Positions 8,051 through 16,470 of a stretch of 64,000 bases of DNA are shown piece after piece. Positions within the stretch are counted from its first letter, which is position 1. Each line of letters starts with the position of its first letter. Source of the DNA: CBDCTM01 sp965222005 (GTDB lineage Bacteria; Bacteroidota; Bacteroidia; Chitinophagales; Saprospiraceae); the NCBI GenBank assembly GCA_965222005.1, contig OZ244935.1, forward strand, positions 1 to 64,000, read 5' to 3'. The notes beneath the pieces were generated by a model that had not been told where the DNA came from, did not search any database, and saw only the letters and a program-made list of their open reading frames with translations. Made by a program: the position numbers and the translations under genes.

Positions 8051-11000
8051 TTGAAGAATCAAAAATATTTACCTTATATAAATTATTTTTTTATAATTCT
8101 GTGGGGGCTTTGGGTATTTATTGAATATGCCAGCCGGCACTCCTACCTGAACACCGCAATTGCAGAGATGCCTTATCCAGGTTTAGTCGCCGGTTTTGGG
8201 ATGGTTATTATTTGCCTGATCGGTTTGGCTCATTTTAAGCAAAAAAAGAAGCCTGGCAATACCCTGGTTTTACATTTGAGAGGTATATGGGTAGTAGTGA
8301 TTGTGCTGGTGGTAGCAACTATAATTGTCTTGGCATTCACCCAAAAGACCCAGTTAGTTCCTCGTTATTTTGGTATTGCTGGTTATTTCTCACTATTCAG
8401 CTTGGGGTTGTTTGCTGCTTTACTCGTAATTTTTACGACCTCATTTGCTATAGGAAATCCAATAATGAATTGGGCAAAGGTTTGTCATTCGTCCAGCCAT
8501 ATATTGATGAGTGTGGCAATAGGGCTATCGATATTCACATTATACGGTACACTATTGGCTTTGTGGGGACAGCTAAATGCGATCTCTTTATGGATAGCAG
8601 TGGCAGGCATTTGGATATGGCAGTACAAAAATATCACAACAGTTCTTTACGATTTGTTTATCAAAAAACGGTCATTCAAATTAAAAAAAATTTGGAGCCT
8701 AGCTGTTTACGGGCTGCTGATAATCGTCACCGCTATCAATTGGGCAGGGTCTATCAAACCTTTTCCTGTGGGTTACGATGGTGCTACTTTATATGCTAAC
8801 ACAGCCAACTTAATTCATACCTCTCAAGCTCTCCCCGCAGGCGGGCATGCCTACTATTGGTCGGTATTGATGGGCATGGGGCAGACTATGTACAACAGCC
8901 CGACAATTGCAATTTTGTTATCACACTTTATGGCAATCTTTTGCCTTTGGGCAATCTATTTAATAGCACGTCTATTCTTGAAACCTCCTTATGCAGCTTT
9001 GGCAGCCTCTATCCCTTATATCGCTCCTTATTTTGGCTACCATAGCTTCATCGATGAGAAGGTTGATCTGGGGGTTTTGTTCATTGTCTTGGCTACTTTT
9101 CATTTCGGATTGGAGAACCTCTTTAAACCTCAAAAAACAGCGCGTCGGATAAGCACGAGCAAACTAAATCTCCCTCTCAATTTAGTTCACTGGGCTATCA
9201 TTGGCTGGATGTGTGGATTTGCTTTCGGCATCAAATACACTGCCTTGTTTTTTCTGATGGCTATTATTTGTATGTATAATTATTGGTGGGGCCAGCGGTT
9301 TGTATTCTTGAGTACTTTTTTAATTTGCTTGGGAGTGGTTTTTATTTCTCCAATTTATACTTTTTCGCACATTAGGATTGGGCCTACCGAAGCAACTATC
9401 TTAGGTACCTGTTTTTCATTGGCAGGGATATCAATGGTAGTATTTCAATTGCAAAAGGTAGGTGATATGGTAAGGAATATGCTACTCCCGATGGTAATTT
9501 TGTTTTTGTTTTTCGGAATTGCCTTTCTTCCATGGGCCGCCAAACACCTGGGAGAAAACAAGCAGTTAAGTATACAATCTGCGTTGGTCGGAAAGGCTGA
9601 TTCTCCGGAGCTTATCGTTCCCCGAAAATATTTATCCAGTAACAGAAATTTTGGACCCAACTATCACAAAAAATCCCGCCCTGACCAAAAAGTTCAAAAG
9701 TTGCTCGCCACTTTTGAACAGCCTGAAAACCAGGAGAACAAAAACAATTCTCCAACTACTAAAACATCAAAAAAACCATCCATTTCTCAAGCCTCCTATG
9801 AAGAAATAATTCGATATCTCGGCTACGAACCGGGGATTTGGAAATACATTTCTTTGCCTTACGATCTTACGCTAAATTCAAACATTCCCGGCCTACGCTA
9901 TCTGGATATCAGCTTTCTGTTTTTATTGCTTTTCCCATTACTTCTGCTACTGGCTCCAACTGATTGGAAAAGTCATATTCGCAATGCAGCTATCTTTGCT
10001 TTGCTGCTGTTTTGGGTGGCATTATGCTATCGCAGTTATTTCCATAATGCCGCTGGCTGGGATGTAAACACCTTGCTTAGTCAAATCAGGGAATTCCAAT
10101 ATATTGACAACCCCCTGGTCTTTGATCAGTTCTTTGCAAATATCTATTCTCTTACGATACCATTTTTCATAAAGCTAGGTAAACTCCTGGAAGGTATCTA
10201 TCAGGCAGGAGCATCCCTTTCATTTTCGGCTATTTTAGTAATCCTTCTATTGCTGGGTGGCCTTCTATACTGGAATCTGGCAGGCAGATTGAAAAGATTA
10301 CCGACATTGCTCAAATTGTTATATGCCTTTTTATTTGTGAGTGCTTTTTTATGGCTGGTTTTGGGCAATGGAATCATTTGGTACGCCTTTTCTCTATGGA
10401 CCTTGTTACCAATTGTACTAGTCCGTCATTGGCAAAATCCAGCTACACTTTTAGGAAGAGAACATCGTTCTTTTTCGTCTCTTTTGTTTGGCGTTGTATT
10501 TGGAGTATATATATTTTGCAATTCGTTAATATATCTTACAAATCCTCTATTTAAGGGGCCTTCTTACGGGATATTCAATTGGACATTTATTGAATATTTT
10601 GCTACAAACCCGGTTTCTTCCCGGGAAAAGGTAATTGAAAACCTTAATCCGGACTTTAGCCCCGCTATTCTATATTTGAATCAGGATAAATCGGAAAAAA
10701 TTTATAAAGTGAACACCTTCTTAGGGTATCATATTGAGCAAAATGACCGCCGAGTGTACAATGATCCAGTACTGGGAAAGTATGAGGAAATCATCAATGT
10801 AATCAAAAGTGATACTGACTTTCTTAGTGTGCTCAAGGACAATGGGTATCACTATATTTTGTATGACCTGGGAACTGCAGCGGTAGATAAAACCGCTGAA
10901 AAATCACTGGCTAAAAGAAGTACCCGCTTACTCAGAATGCTAGACCAATCACAAAAGGCTCAACTGCTGGTCACCGACCATTTCATCAAAGACCCCAATG

Positions 11001-11104
11001 CACCTCTCATTTCTCTGCCCAATGGACAGCAGGAGCATGCCCGAAAGGGCATCTTTGGCGAAATTGCCTATTCCGGCAGTTTTGTGTTGTACAAAATTTT
11101 ATAA
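8051..11104 (+). CDS. Large multi-spanning membrane protein, likely GT-C type glycosyltransferase
   Basis: 1017 residues with about 18-20 hydrophobic segments, a large soluble insert around residues 495-605 rich in K/N/S, and a soluble C-terminal part of about 170 residues. The first extracytoplasmic loop after the early helices contains P-V-G-Y-D-G-A-T-L-Y near residue 240, an acidic residue in the position where GT-C enzymes (PMT/ArnT-like, using polyprenyl-phosphate sugars) have a catalytic Asp. The next three genes (DPM1-like GT2, DUF2304, GT4) fit such a role: GT2 makes the lipid-linked sugar, this protein uses it. The start is TTG at 8051, overlapping the TGA stop of an 11-codon ORF that begins with ATG at 8020. 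No ATG fits before residue 40, inside the first helix region. Family assignment is by topology and context. Confidence 0.65.
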   Translation: MKNQKYLPYINYFFIILWGLWVFIEYASRHSYLNTAIAEMPYPGLVAGFGMVIICLIGLAHFKQKKKPGNTLVLHLRGIWVVVIVLVVATIIVLAFTQKTQLVPRYFGIAGYFSLFSLGLFAALLVIFTTSFAIGNPIMNWAKVCHSSSHILMSVAIGLSIFTLYGTLLALWGQLNAISLWIAVAGIWIWQYKNITTVLYDLFIKKRSFKLKKIWSLAVYGLLIIVTAINWAGSIKPFPVGYDGATLYANTANLIHTSQALPAGGHAYYWSVLMGMGQTMYNSPTIAILLSHFMAIFCLWAIYLIARLFLKPPYAALAASIPYIAPYFGYHSFIDEKVDLGVLFIVLATFHFGLENLFKPQKTARRISTSKLNLPLNLVHWAIIGWMCGFAFGIKYTALFFLMAIICMYNYWWGQRFVFLSTFLICLGVVFISPIYTFSHIRIGPTEATILGTCFSLAGISMVVFQLQKVGDMVRNMLLPMVILFLFFGIAFLPWAAKHLGENKQLSIQSALVGKADSPELIVPRKYLSSNRNFGPNYHKKSRPDQKVQKLLATFEQPENQENKNNSPTTKTSKKPSISQASYEEIIRYLGYEPGIWKYISLPYDLTLNSNIPGLRYLDISFLFLLLFPLLLLLAPTDWKSHIRNAAIFALLLFWVALCYRSYFHNAAGWDVNTLLSQIREFQYIDNPLVFDQFFANIYSLTIPFFIKLGKLLEGIYQAGASLSFSAILVILLLLGGLLYWNLAGRLKRLPTLLKLLYAFLFVSAFLWLVLGNGIIWYAFSLWTLLPIVLVRHWQNPATLLGREHRSFSSLLFGVVFGVYIFCNSLIYLTNPLFKGPSYGIFNWTFIEYFATNPVSSREKVIENLNPDFSPAILYLNQDKSEKIYKVNTFLGYHIEQNDRRVYNDPVLGKYEEIINVIKSDTDFLSVLKDNGYHYILYDLGTAAVDKTAEKSLAKRSTRLLRMLDQSQKAQLLVTDHFIKDPNAPLISLPNGQQEHARKGIFGEIAYSGSFVLYKIL

Positions 11105-11109
11105 CGATC

Positions 11110-11799
11110 ATGGCAATCCCGTTGAACCAAGTATATGTAATGCTTCCCGCCTTCAACGAAGAGGCAGTCATCTATGACGTGATCAGGAAAATTGTCGCCC
11201 TTGGCTTCCCCAACATCCTGGTCATTGATGATGGCAGCACAGATGATACGCCCCACTTGGCTGAAGATGCCGGTGCACAAATCGTGCAGCATATGGTCAA
11301 TCGGGGTGCCGGAGCAGCTTGCCAGACGGGTATTGAGCTGGCCAGGCGGAAGGGGTGGAATTACATTGTGTTCATGGATGCCGACGGGCAACATTGTGCA
11401 AAAGATCTGGATGCTATGATAGGAAAAATGAGCGCTACAGATTGCGATTTGGTGATCGGCAGCCGCTTTATTACACGCAGCAAAGATATGCCTCCCACAA
11501 GGGTAGTGTTCAACGGTATTGCTAATCTGATGACTAGTATTTTTTGCAAAAAAAAATACTCTGATTCTCAGTCGGGCTTTCGCTTGTTGAACCGCAAGGC
11601 TATCGAGCAGATCAACCTCCGCATCGATGGCTTTGGCTTTTGCAGCGAAATGCTCATTATTGCTGACCGGCTGGAGTTCAATGTGGAAGAAATACCCATC
11701 CATGTCAACTACTCCAGCTACTCTATCAGCAAAGGGCAAGATTTTCAAGTTGGCATCAATACGGCACTCAATTTTTTGTGGAGCATCATTTTTAAATAA
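11110..11799 (+). CDS. GT2 glycosyltransferase, DPM1/polyprenyl-phosphate sugar synthase-like
   Basis: 229-residue GT-A fold enzyme. The nucleotide-sugar motif V-I-D-D-G-S-T-D-D-T is at residues 38-47 and the metal-binding D-A-D-G-Q-H at 90-95; G-S-R-F and S-Q-S-G-F-R-L follow as in dolichyl- or undecaprenyl-phosphate mannose/glucose synthases. There are no C-terminal membrane helices; the small DUF2304 protein encoded next probably supplies the membrane part. It should transfer a hexose from UDP- or GDP-sugar to a polyprenyl phosphate on the cytoplasmic face. It starts 5 bases after the GT-C-like gene. Confidence 0.88.
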   Translation: MAIPLNQVYVMLPAFNEEAVIYDVIRKIVALGFPNILVIDDGSTDDTPHLAEDAGAQIVQHMVNRGAGAACQTGIELARRKGWNYIVFMDADGQHCAKDLDAMIGKMSATDCDLVIGSRFITRSKDMPPTRVVFNGIANLMTSIFCKKKYSDSQSGFRLLNRKAIEQINLRIDGFGFCSEMLIIADRLEFNVEEIPIHVNYSSYSISKGQDFQVGINTALNFLWSIIFK

Positions 11800-11820
11800 T
11801 TTCTTTATATCCTTTTAGAT

Positions 11821-12168
11821 ATGCAAATCCCAATTTTTCAGATCGTTGTTCCTTTCCTCTCCTTCCTATTCATCCTTAGCTGGATTATGCGTCGGCTCAA
11901 GTCCAAAGCAACCATTGTAGAGACCCTTCTCCATATCTTTTTCTGGTTGGGTATTGGAATTTTCGCACTCTTTCCCGATATCATTTCCAAATTTGCAGCC
12001 CGCAGTTTGGGCTTTGAAAGCGATGTAAATGCAATCATCTTTCTTGTTTTGGCAGCACTTATCTTCATGCAATTTACCATGTTTGGCCTTATCAAGGATC
12101 ATGAAAAAGCCATTACCGATCTCACTCGAAAGCTGGCTATCAAAGAAGGATTAACAGAAATAGAATGA
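11821..12168 (+). CDS. DUF2304 membrane protein
   Basis: 115 residues with three hydrophobic segments (about 4-23, 35-52 and 69-88) and a charged C-terminal tail. Length, the pattern F-A-L-F-P-D-I/L in the second segment and the position directly after a DPM1-like GT2 gene are those of DUF2304 proteins, which are thought to act as membrane partners or flippases for the lipid-linked sugar. Its stop codon overlaps the ATG of the following GT4 gene by four bases, so the two are translationally coupled. Confidence 0.85.
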   Translation: MQIPIFQIVVPFLSFLFILSWIMRRLKSKATIVETLLHIFFWLGIGIFALFPDIISKFAARSLGFESDVNAIIFLVLAALIFMQFTMFGLIKDHEKAITDLTRKLAIKEGLTEIE

Positions 12169-13265
12169 CTATTCTGTTTGTACTGGAGCATTACAGGCCC
12201 TACATCGGCGGTGCTGAGAAGCTATTCGCCGAATTGGCTGAAGCGCTTCACATCAAGGGCCATTCTGTGATAGTAATCACCACCCGCCATGACCGGTGCC
12301 TTCCAAAATTGGAGCAGATAAAGGGTGTCAGCATCCACCGTATTAATTGCTTCAACCGTTATTTTTTCACCTTTTTCAGCTTGCCTGCTATCCTGCGGTT
12401 GGCCCGAAAAACAGACATCATCCATACTACCTCCTACAATGCAGCTCTCCCCGCCTGGCTGGGAGCCAAGCTTAGCAGTAAGCCTGCCATTATCACCTTC
12501 CACGAAGTATGGGGCAAGCTGTGGCAACAGCTACCTTTTGCTACAAGCATAGAAAAAACAGGCTTTTACCTATATGAAAAAATGATCCTCAAGCTCAACT
12601 TTGATCACTTCATAGCGGTTTCCCATTTCACGCGCAAAGCACTCATCAATCAAGGCATCCCTGCAGGCCGGGTAAGCACGATATACAATGGCCTCGATTA
12701 CCAGCAATTTGAGCACTACCCTCACCAAGCTCCTGCCCATTTTACCTTTACTTATTTTGGCCGCCTCGGAATATCCAAGGGGCTGGATCTACTCATTCCT
12801 GCTGCGGCAGCTTTTTGCAAAACACATCCGGGCAGCATATTCCGAATGATTATCCCCAACACACCTGCCCGCACCTACCGGCAGGTGATGGAATTGGTAG
12901 AAAAATACCAGTTGGCAGCGCACCTGGAGCTATTGCACAACCTTAGCAAAGATATGCTCTGTCAAAAAATAAGTCGATCTTCCTGTGTGGTGATCCCCTC
13001 CTATAGTGAAGGCTTTTGCTTTGTAGCTGCCGAAGCAATGGCTATGGGCGTGCCGGTCATCTCATCGGGCAGGGGGGCACTCAAAGAGGTGGTGAATGCC
13101 CAACACATCCAACTAAAAGAGCACAGTGTGGAAGGCTTGCTGGCAGCACTAAAAAAGGCGAAGGCGGAAGAATGGTCAGTTTTGAAAAGCAAAAAGTTCA
13201 CGCTTTCCCAGGCAGTACAACGCTATTTGCAAATGTACCGAAAGCTGGGTCGTACCAAAACCTAA
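12165..13265 (+). CDS. GT4 family glycosyltransferase
   Basis: 366-residue GT-B fold retaining glycosyltransferase. The N-terminal Y-I-G-G-A-E-K-L-F glycine-rich acceptor-side loop is near residues 13-21 and the F-G-R-L-G-I-S-K-G-L-D-L-L sugar-nucleotide motif is near residue 197. The E-x7-E signature appears as S-E-G-F-C-F-V-A-A-E-A-M-A-M-G-V-P-V-I-S near residue 281, with both glutamates present. It likely adds a sugar to a lipid-linked or surface glycan in the cytoplasm. It is the last gene of the cassette and is followed at once by a terminator. Confidence 0.9.
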   Translation: MTILFVLEHYRPYIGGAEKLFAELAEALHIKGHSVIVITTRHDRCLPKLEQIKGVSIHRINCFNRYFFTFFSLPAILRLARKTDIIHTTSYNAALPAWLGAKLSSKPAIITFHEVWGKLWQQLPFATSIEKTGFYLYEKMILKLNFDHFIAVSHFTRKALINQGIPAGRVSTIYNGLDYQQFEHYPHQAPAHFTFTYFGRLGISKGLDLLIPAAAAFCKTHPGSIFRMIIPNTPARTYRQVMELVEKYQLAAHLELLHNLSKDMLCQKISRSSCVVIPSYSEGFCFVAAEAMAMGVPVISSGRGALKEVVNAQHIQLKEHSVEGLLAALKKAKAEEWSVLKSKKFTLSQAVQRYLQMYRKLGRTKT

Positions 13266-13268
13266 AAG

Positions 13269-13303
13269 CTCCAGAACCCACACTAAAGGGATTCTGGAGT
13301 TTT
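13269..13303 (+). terminator. Rho-independent terminator, possibly bidirectional
   Basis: CTCCAGAACCC (13269-13279) pairs with GGGATTCTGGAG (13288-13299) with one bulged A, followed by TTTTATTT. On the minus strand the hairpin is followed by CTTTTAGG, a weaker T-run, so it may also end the convergent gene at 13342. Confidence 0.85.
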
Positions 13304-13341
13304 ATTTGCAAAAACAAAAGAAGCTATTAGGACGCTATTAG

Positions 13342-13668
13342 CTAGCCTTTGTTATTTTTGACTTCAGTTTTTTGGTCGGCACTCAAAATCTCAGTAAAAA
13401 CACTTTGTACCAAATTCCTTCTCTGTTGCTTAAACTCTGCTCTTGTGAGGCCCGTCCAGGTTAATTCAGAAGACATTGAAATGATCTGATCCTGTTGCGC
13501 CTGGCTAAGGGTAGTCCATTGTGAAAATTTGGCAATGATCCTTTGAGCAGGATCTCCCGGCTCATCAAGCACGGTAGAAACATCAGTCAATGGATTCAGA
13601 GAAGAAGCGCTGAGAGAAAAGCAGCAAACGCTGACGATGAGAAGCAAGAAAGCCGTTTTCTTGAACAT
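13342..13668 (-). CDS. Small exported protein, LTxxQ-like
   Basis: 108 residues with a signal peptide of about 22 residues (K-K-T-A-F-L-L-L-I-V-S-V). The remainder is helical and contains L-S-Q-A-Q-Q-D-Q-I and later I-L-S-A-D-Q-K, spaced like the two LTxxQ boxes of Spy/CpxP-type periplasmic proteins. It resembles the lipoprotein encoded just upstream, which carries the clearer motif L-T-E-E-Q-K. Function in envelope stress or chaperoning is inferred only from this resemblance. 253 bases separate it from the upstream gene, so it probably has its own promoter. Confidence 0.6.
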   Translation of the reverse strand: MFKKTAFLLLIVSVCCFSLSASSLNPLTDVSTVLDEPGDPAQRIIAKFSQWTTLSQAQQDQIISMSSELTWTGLTRAEFKQQRRNLVQSVFTEILSADQKTEVKNNKG

Positions 13669-13921
13669 GGGTAGATATTTAAATGGTTAACAGAAAAATT
13701 TTTAAACGAAGACGGCTTTTGGAAAAGATTATCTAATAAAGATAAAACAATTTTTGAAATAAAGAAAGCCCTACAGGCGGTATTTATCGTAAGCTGCCTC
13801 AAAAAACAAAGACGCCAAAGAGGCTGGGCTAAAATCATATTTATAGTAATAGCAATACATAAAACATTGCTTAATAGTATTTTATGAAAAATCTATTTCA
13901 AAAACTATTGACTCCAACAAT

Positions 13922-14305
13922 CTAATTATCTTTCGTACTTTGCGCCTGTCCAAAAACCTTGTTTTGCTCTTCTGTCAATATGCTTTCCTTTATCGCCTCC
14001 CGAAATTGCTTTTTCGCGGCCTTTCTCTCTTCCTTCGTATCGGCTGCAAAATTCAATTCGGCGGCTAATTCCCGAATTGCGAGCTTTTGTTCTTCCGTCA
14101 GTTGTATTTTTTGGCTCAACCGATTGATCATAATAGCCGCCGCATCCCTATCCTTATCTCGTGCTTGCCTTCGCTTTTTTGGCGTATTGTTTGTGCTCGC
14201 CTCCTGTTGGATAGTATCCGCAGGCTTGTTGGCTTGCTGCCTGTTGCATGCCGTCAGGAGCCCCAAACCAATTATCAGACAAAATAATAGATGCAGTTTT
14301 TTCAT
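13922..14305 (-). CDS. Small lipoprotein with LTxxQ boxes (Spy/CpxP-like)
   Basis: 127 residues. The lipobox L-L-T-A-C puts the lipidated cysteine at residue 20. A charged linker (K-K-R-R-Q-A-R-D-K-D-R-D) is followed by two boxes, L-T-E-E-Q-K near residue 74 and I-L-T-E-E-Q-N near residue 113, the hallmark of LTxxQ proteins such as Spy. It is predicted to be a periplasmic or outer-membrane-anchored helical protein. It starts 29 bases after the methyltransferase stop of the large acyl-transfer operon, so read-through from that operon is possible. Confidence 0.7.
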   Translation of the reverse strand: MKKLHLLFCLIIGLGLLTACNRQQANKPADTIQQEASTNNTPKKRRQARDKDRDAAAIMINRLSQKIQLTEEQKLAIRELAAELNFAADTKEERKAAKKQFREAIKESILTEEQNKVFGQAQSTKDN

Positions 14306-14334
14306 TTTATTGAGTTTGATATATGCAAATAAAT

Positions 14335-15069
14335 TTAGTGATCGGCCGGTTCTATTTTAGCAAATATAGCAGGAATATGGATATTTTCTCCGCCAGGGAA
14401 ATAGATATTGATGCTCAAGCGGGTTTCTCCACAATCCAGTATTTTAAAATATTTTTCGGGAAAGAAATCGGTCAGCTTAATCAGGTTCAAGCCCCTGGTA
14501 GGAGGTAGATTGCTGATAAAAACCCGCTGCATCTGCTTAGGCAGGCGGCTAAATGCAGTTTTAGAATTTTCAAAATACTCCCTTATTGAATCCGCTACCT
14601 CAACGCAATACATTTTGCCCTTTTTGCCCATCAGGGTCAATATAACTTGCTGAAATTTTGTCAGGTCATCCTCCAATAGTTGATGCAACATAGCTCGTAT
14701 GTAAACATTTGAATCCCCAACGCGACGATATAACTCCTCTGCCTTCAGCACATCTGTGGCATCTAATGCTTCAAAACTCACATTGGGTAAAACCACATCC
14801 TTTCTGGCCAAACGAACAGCCTCATCCGAGACATCCAGGCCTATCACATACTGAAAGTGTTTTGCCAAAAATACTTCCTGTGTTCCGGTACCACAGCCTA
14901 AATCGAGCAAGGGCAAAGATTTGTCAAAAAAATGCTCAAAGTACTGAAAATCAACAGCAACGGCTTGTTCGGGCGGCACGTCCCAAAGAGCCTTTTGTTG
15001 CATTAGACCATAAGTACGTTGGTAATATTGATCCCAATTGAGCCGGTAAGCTCTATTTTTATTCCTCAC
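14335..15069 (-). CDS. SAM-dependent methyltransferase, last gene of the pyrrole/Dlt-like operon
   Basis: 244-residue class I methyltransferase. Motif I L-D-L-G-C-G-T-G lies at residues 55-62 and the acidic end of strand 2 (I-G-L-D-V-S) near residue 77; the C-terminal half is less typical. It starts 11 bases after the halogenase-like gene, in the same direction, so it is probably co-transcribed. In pyrrole natural product pathways methyltransferases act on the ring or on downstream parts; here C-, N- or O-methylation of the carrier-bound acyl group, or of the acceptor, are all possible. The substrate cannot be read from sequence. A general metabolic methyltransferase that merely shares the operon is the alternative. 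Confidence 0.82.
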   Translation of the reverse strand: MRNKNRAYRLNWDQYYQRTYGLMQQKALWDVPPEQAVAVDFQYFEHFFDKSLPLLDLGCGTGTQEVFLAKHFQYVIGLDVSDEAVRLARKDVVLPNVSFEALDATDVLKAEELYRRVGDSNVYIRAMLHQLLEDDLTKFQQVILTLMGKKGKMYCVEVADSIREYFENSKTAFSRLPKQMQRVFISNLPPTRGLNLIKLTDFFPEKYFKILDCGETRLSINIYFPGGENIHIPAIFAKIEPADH

Positions 15070-15080
15070 CTGATTTAATA

Positions 15081-16439
15081 TTAATTCATGGATATGTCTT
15101 CTGGCAACTCACAGATATTGTTAAATTTATTATGCGTATGATGCCCGATAAGATGTTTGTATTTCTCGATCATGTTTACATCCCTGAGCGTTTCCACAGC
15201 AGCAAGATACCTGTCATATTCGGAAAAGAAGTCACCAGCAAGGATCAAATGGATCAGTGAAAATGCCGTTTCCAGCTTTTCATAGCTGAGATCGTCATAT
15301 TGACCGGCCTCAGCAAAGTTGAGAGAGCCCGGATCGTAAAAAATATTAATCAATCTTTCCACCAAACGATAGCCCCCCGCAATATCTTCATAGGCTTTTA
15401 CCAGCACATCCTTTTGGCCTTCCCTCAAGTAAGGGACAATACCCTTGCTCACCATTTCCGCACTCTTCAAAGCAAGGTAAATGCCGCTCGAAAAAATGGG
15501 GTCGAGAAAACCGGAAGCATCCCCCACAATAGCAAAGCGATCGCCAAATTTTTGCTCGGCAGTATATGAAAAGTCACCATTGACTGCCAGCGGCCGCAGC
15601 ATCTGTGCACCTTCAATCACAGCAGCAGCGATCGGAGAAGTTTTGATTTCCTGCAAATACAAGGCTTCTATCCAGTCCTTAGTGGTTTTCGTCAGCACTT
15701 TTTGTTGCTGTTTAGCATAGTCCATATTCAACGCTACACCTATACTGAGTCGATCTCCTTTGAGGGGTATCATCCACAGCCACCCCAGCTTTTCACCTTC
15801 AAGATGTACGATTTTTACATGGCCTTGCCGGAGCTCCTCGGGCCAGTTTGCTTTAAGCCAATGGGTAGAATAGGCCACCCGCCGGTTGAGCGATTTCACC
15901 GCTTTCTTCATCTTCAGCTGCCGGGCCAACAGGGTGGATTGCCCGCTGGCATCCACCACAAAGCGCGAATTGAAGACGTGGGCTGCACCCTTAGTATCTA
16001 TTGCGTGAACGGTCACCCGCTCATGTGAACTTTCAAAATCCACGCTTTTTACACCTACCTCTTCTATTACTTTAGCCCCGTGTTTCAGGCTATTTTGCAA
16101 CAGCATCTGGTCAAAGTGCGATCTGCGCACATGGAAGGAAAGGTAGCTGGGGCCTTTGATCTCATTCCTGAAACACCAGTGGGAGGCACTGCTGCCATCA
16201 ATATTTGAGAAGGTCACACCGGGTTTGCGGGTAAAGCGGGCTTTCATCTCTTCGAGCACGCCCAACTCTTCCAGGATATGATAGCAAAATGGCAGTAACG
16301 ACTCCCCCACATGCTCACGGGGAAATTTTTCCTTTTCCAAAACCAAAACCGAAAAGCCGGCTTTTGCCAAAATAGTAGCAGCCGTAGAACCGGCCGGGCC
16401 TGCGCCAATGATAATAATATCGTATTGTTGTTCTTCCAT
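15081..16439 (-). CDS. Flavin-dependent halogenase-like monooxygenase
   Basis: 452 residues. The FAD-binding G-A-G-P-A-G is at residues 12-17 and G-E-S-L-L-P at 45-50. Lys72 (R-K-P-G) is where PltA/PrnA-type halogenases have the lysine that handles hypochlorous acid. W-L-W-M-I-P at 220-225 fits the W-x-W-x-I-P signature of flavin halogenases, and G-D-A-S-G-F-L-D-P-I-F-S-S-G is at 306-319. These features are closest to carrier-protein-dependent halogenases such as PltA, and the neighbours (ligase, carrier, dehydrogenase) are the enzymes that make the pyrrolyl-carrier substrate of PltA. The inferred reaction is halogenation of a carrier-bound pyrrole with FADH2, O2 and halide; no flavin reductase is encoded nearby. 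Alternative: a hydroxylase or reductase of the same fold, since Bacteroidota flexirubin clusters hold similar proteins. Confidence 0.72.
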   Translation of the reverse strand: MEEQQYDIIIIGAGPAGSTAATILAKAGFSVLVLEKEKFPREHVGESLLPFCYHILEELGVLEEMKARFTRKPGVTFSNIDGSSASHWCFRNEIKGPSYLSFHVRRSHFDQMLLQNSLKHGAKVIEEVGVKSVDFESSHERVTVHAIDTKGAAHVFNSRFVVDASGQSTLLARQLKMKKAVKSLNRRVAYSTHWLKANWPEELRQGHVKIVHLEGEKLGWLWMIPLKGDRLSIGVALNMDYAKQQQKVLTKTTKDWIEALYLQEIKTSPIAAAVIEGAQMLRPLAVNGDFSYTAEQKFGDRFAIVGDASGFLDPIFSSGIYLALKSAEMVSKGIVPYLREGQKDVLVKAYEDIAGGYRLVERLINIFYDPGSLNFAEAGQYDDLSYEKLETAFSLIHLILAGDFFSEYDRYLAAVETLRDVNMIEKYKHLIGHHTHNKFNNICELPEDISMN

Positions 16440-16470
16440 CAGGCAAATGATAATAGGTGTTTTAATTAAA

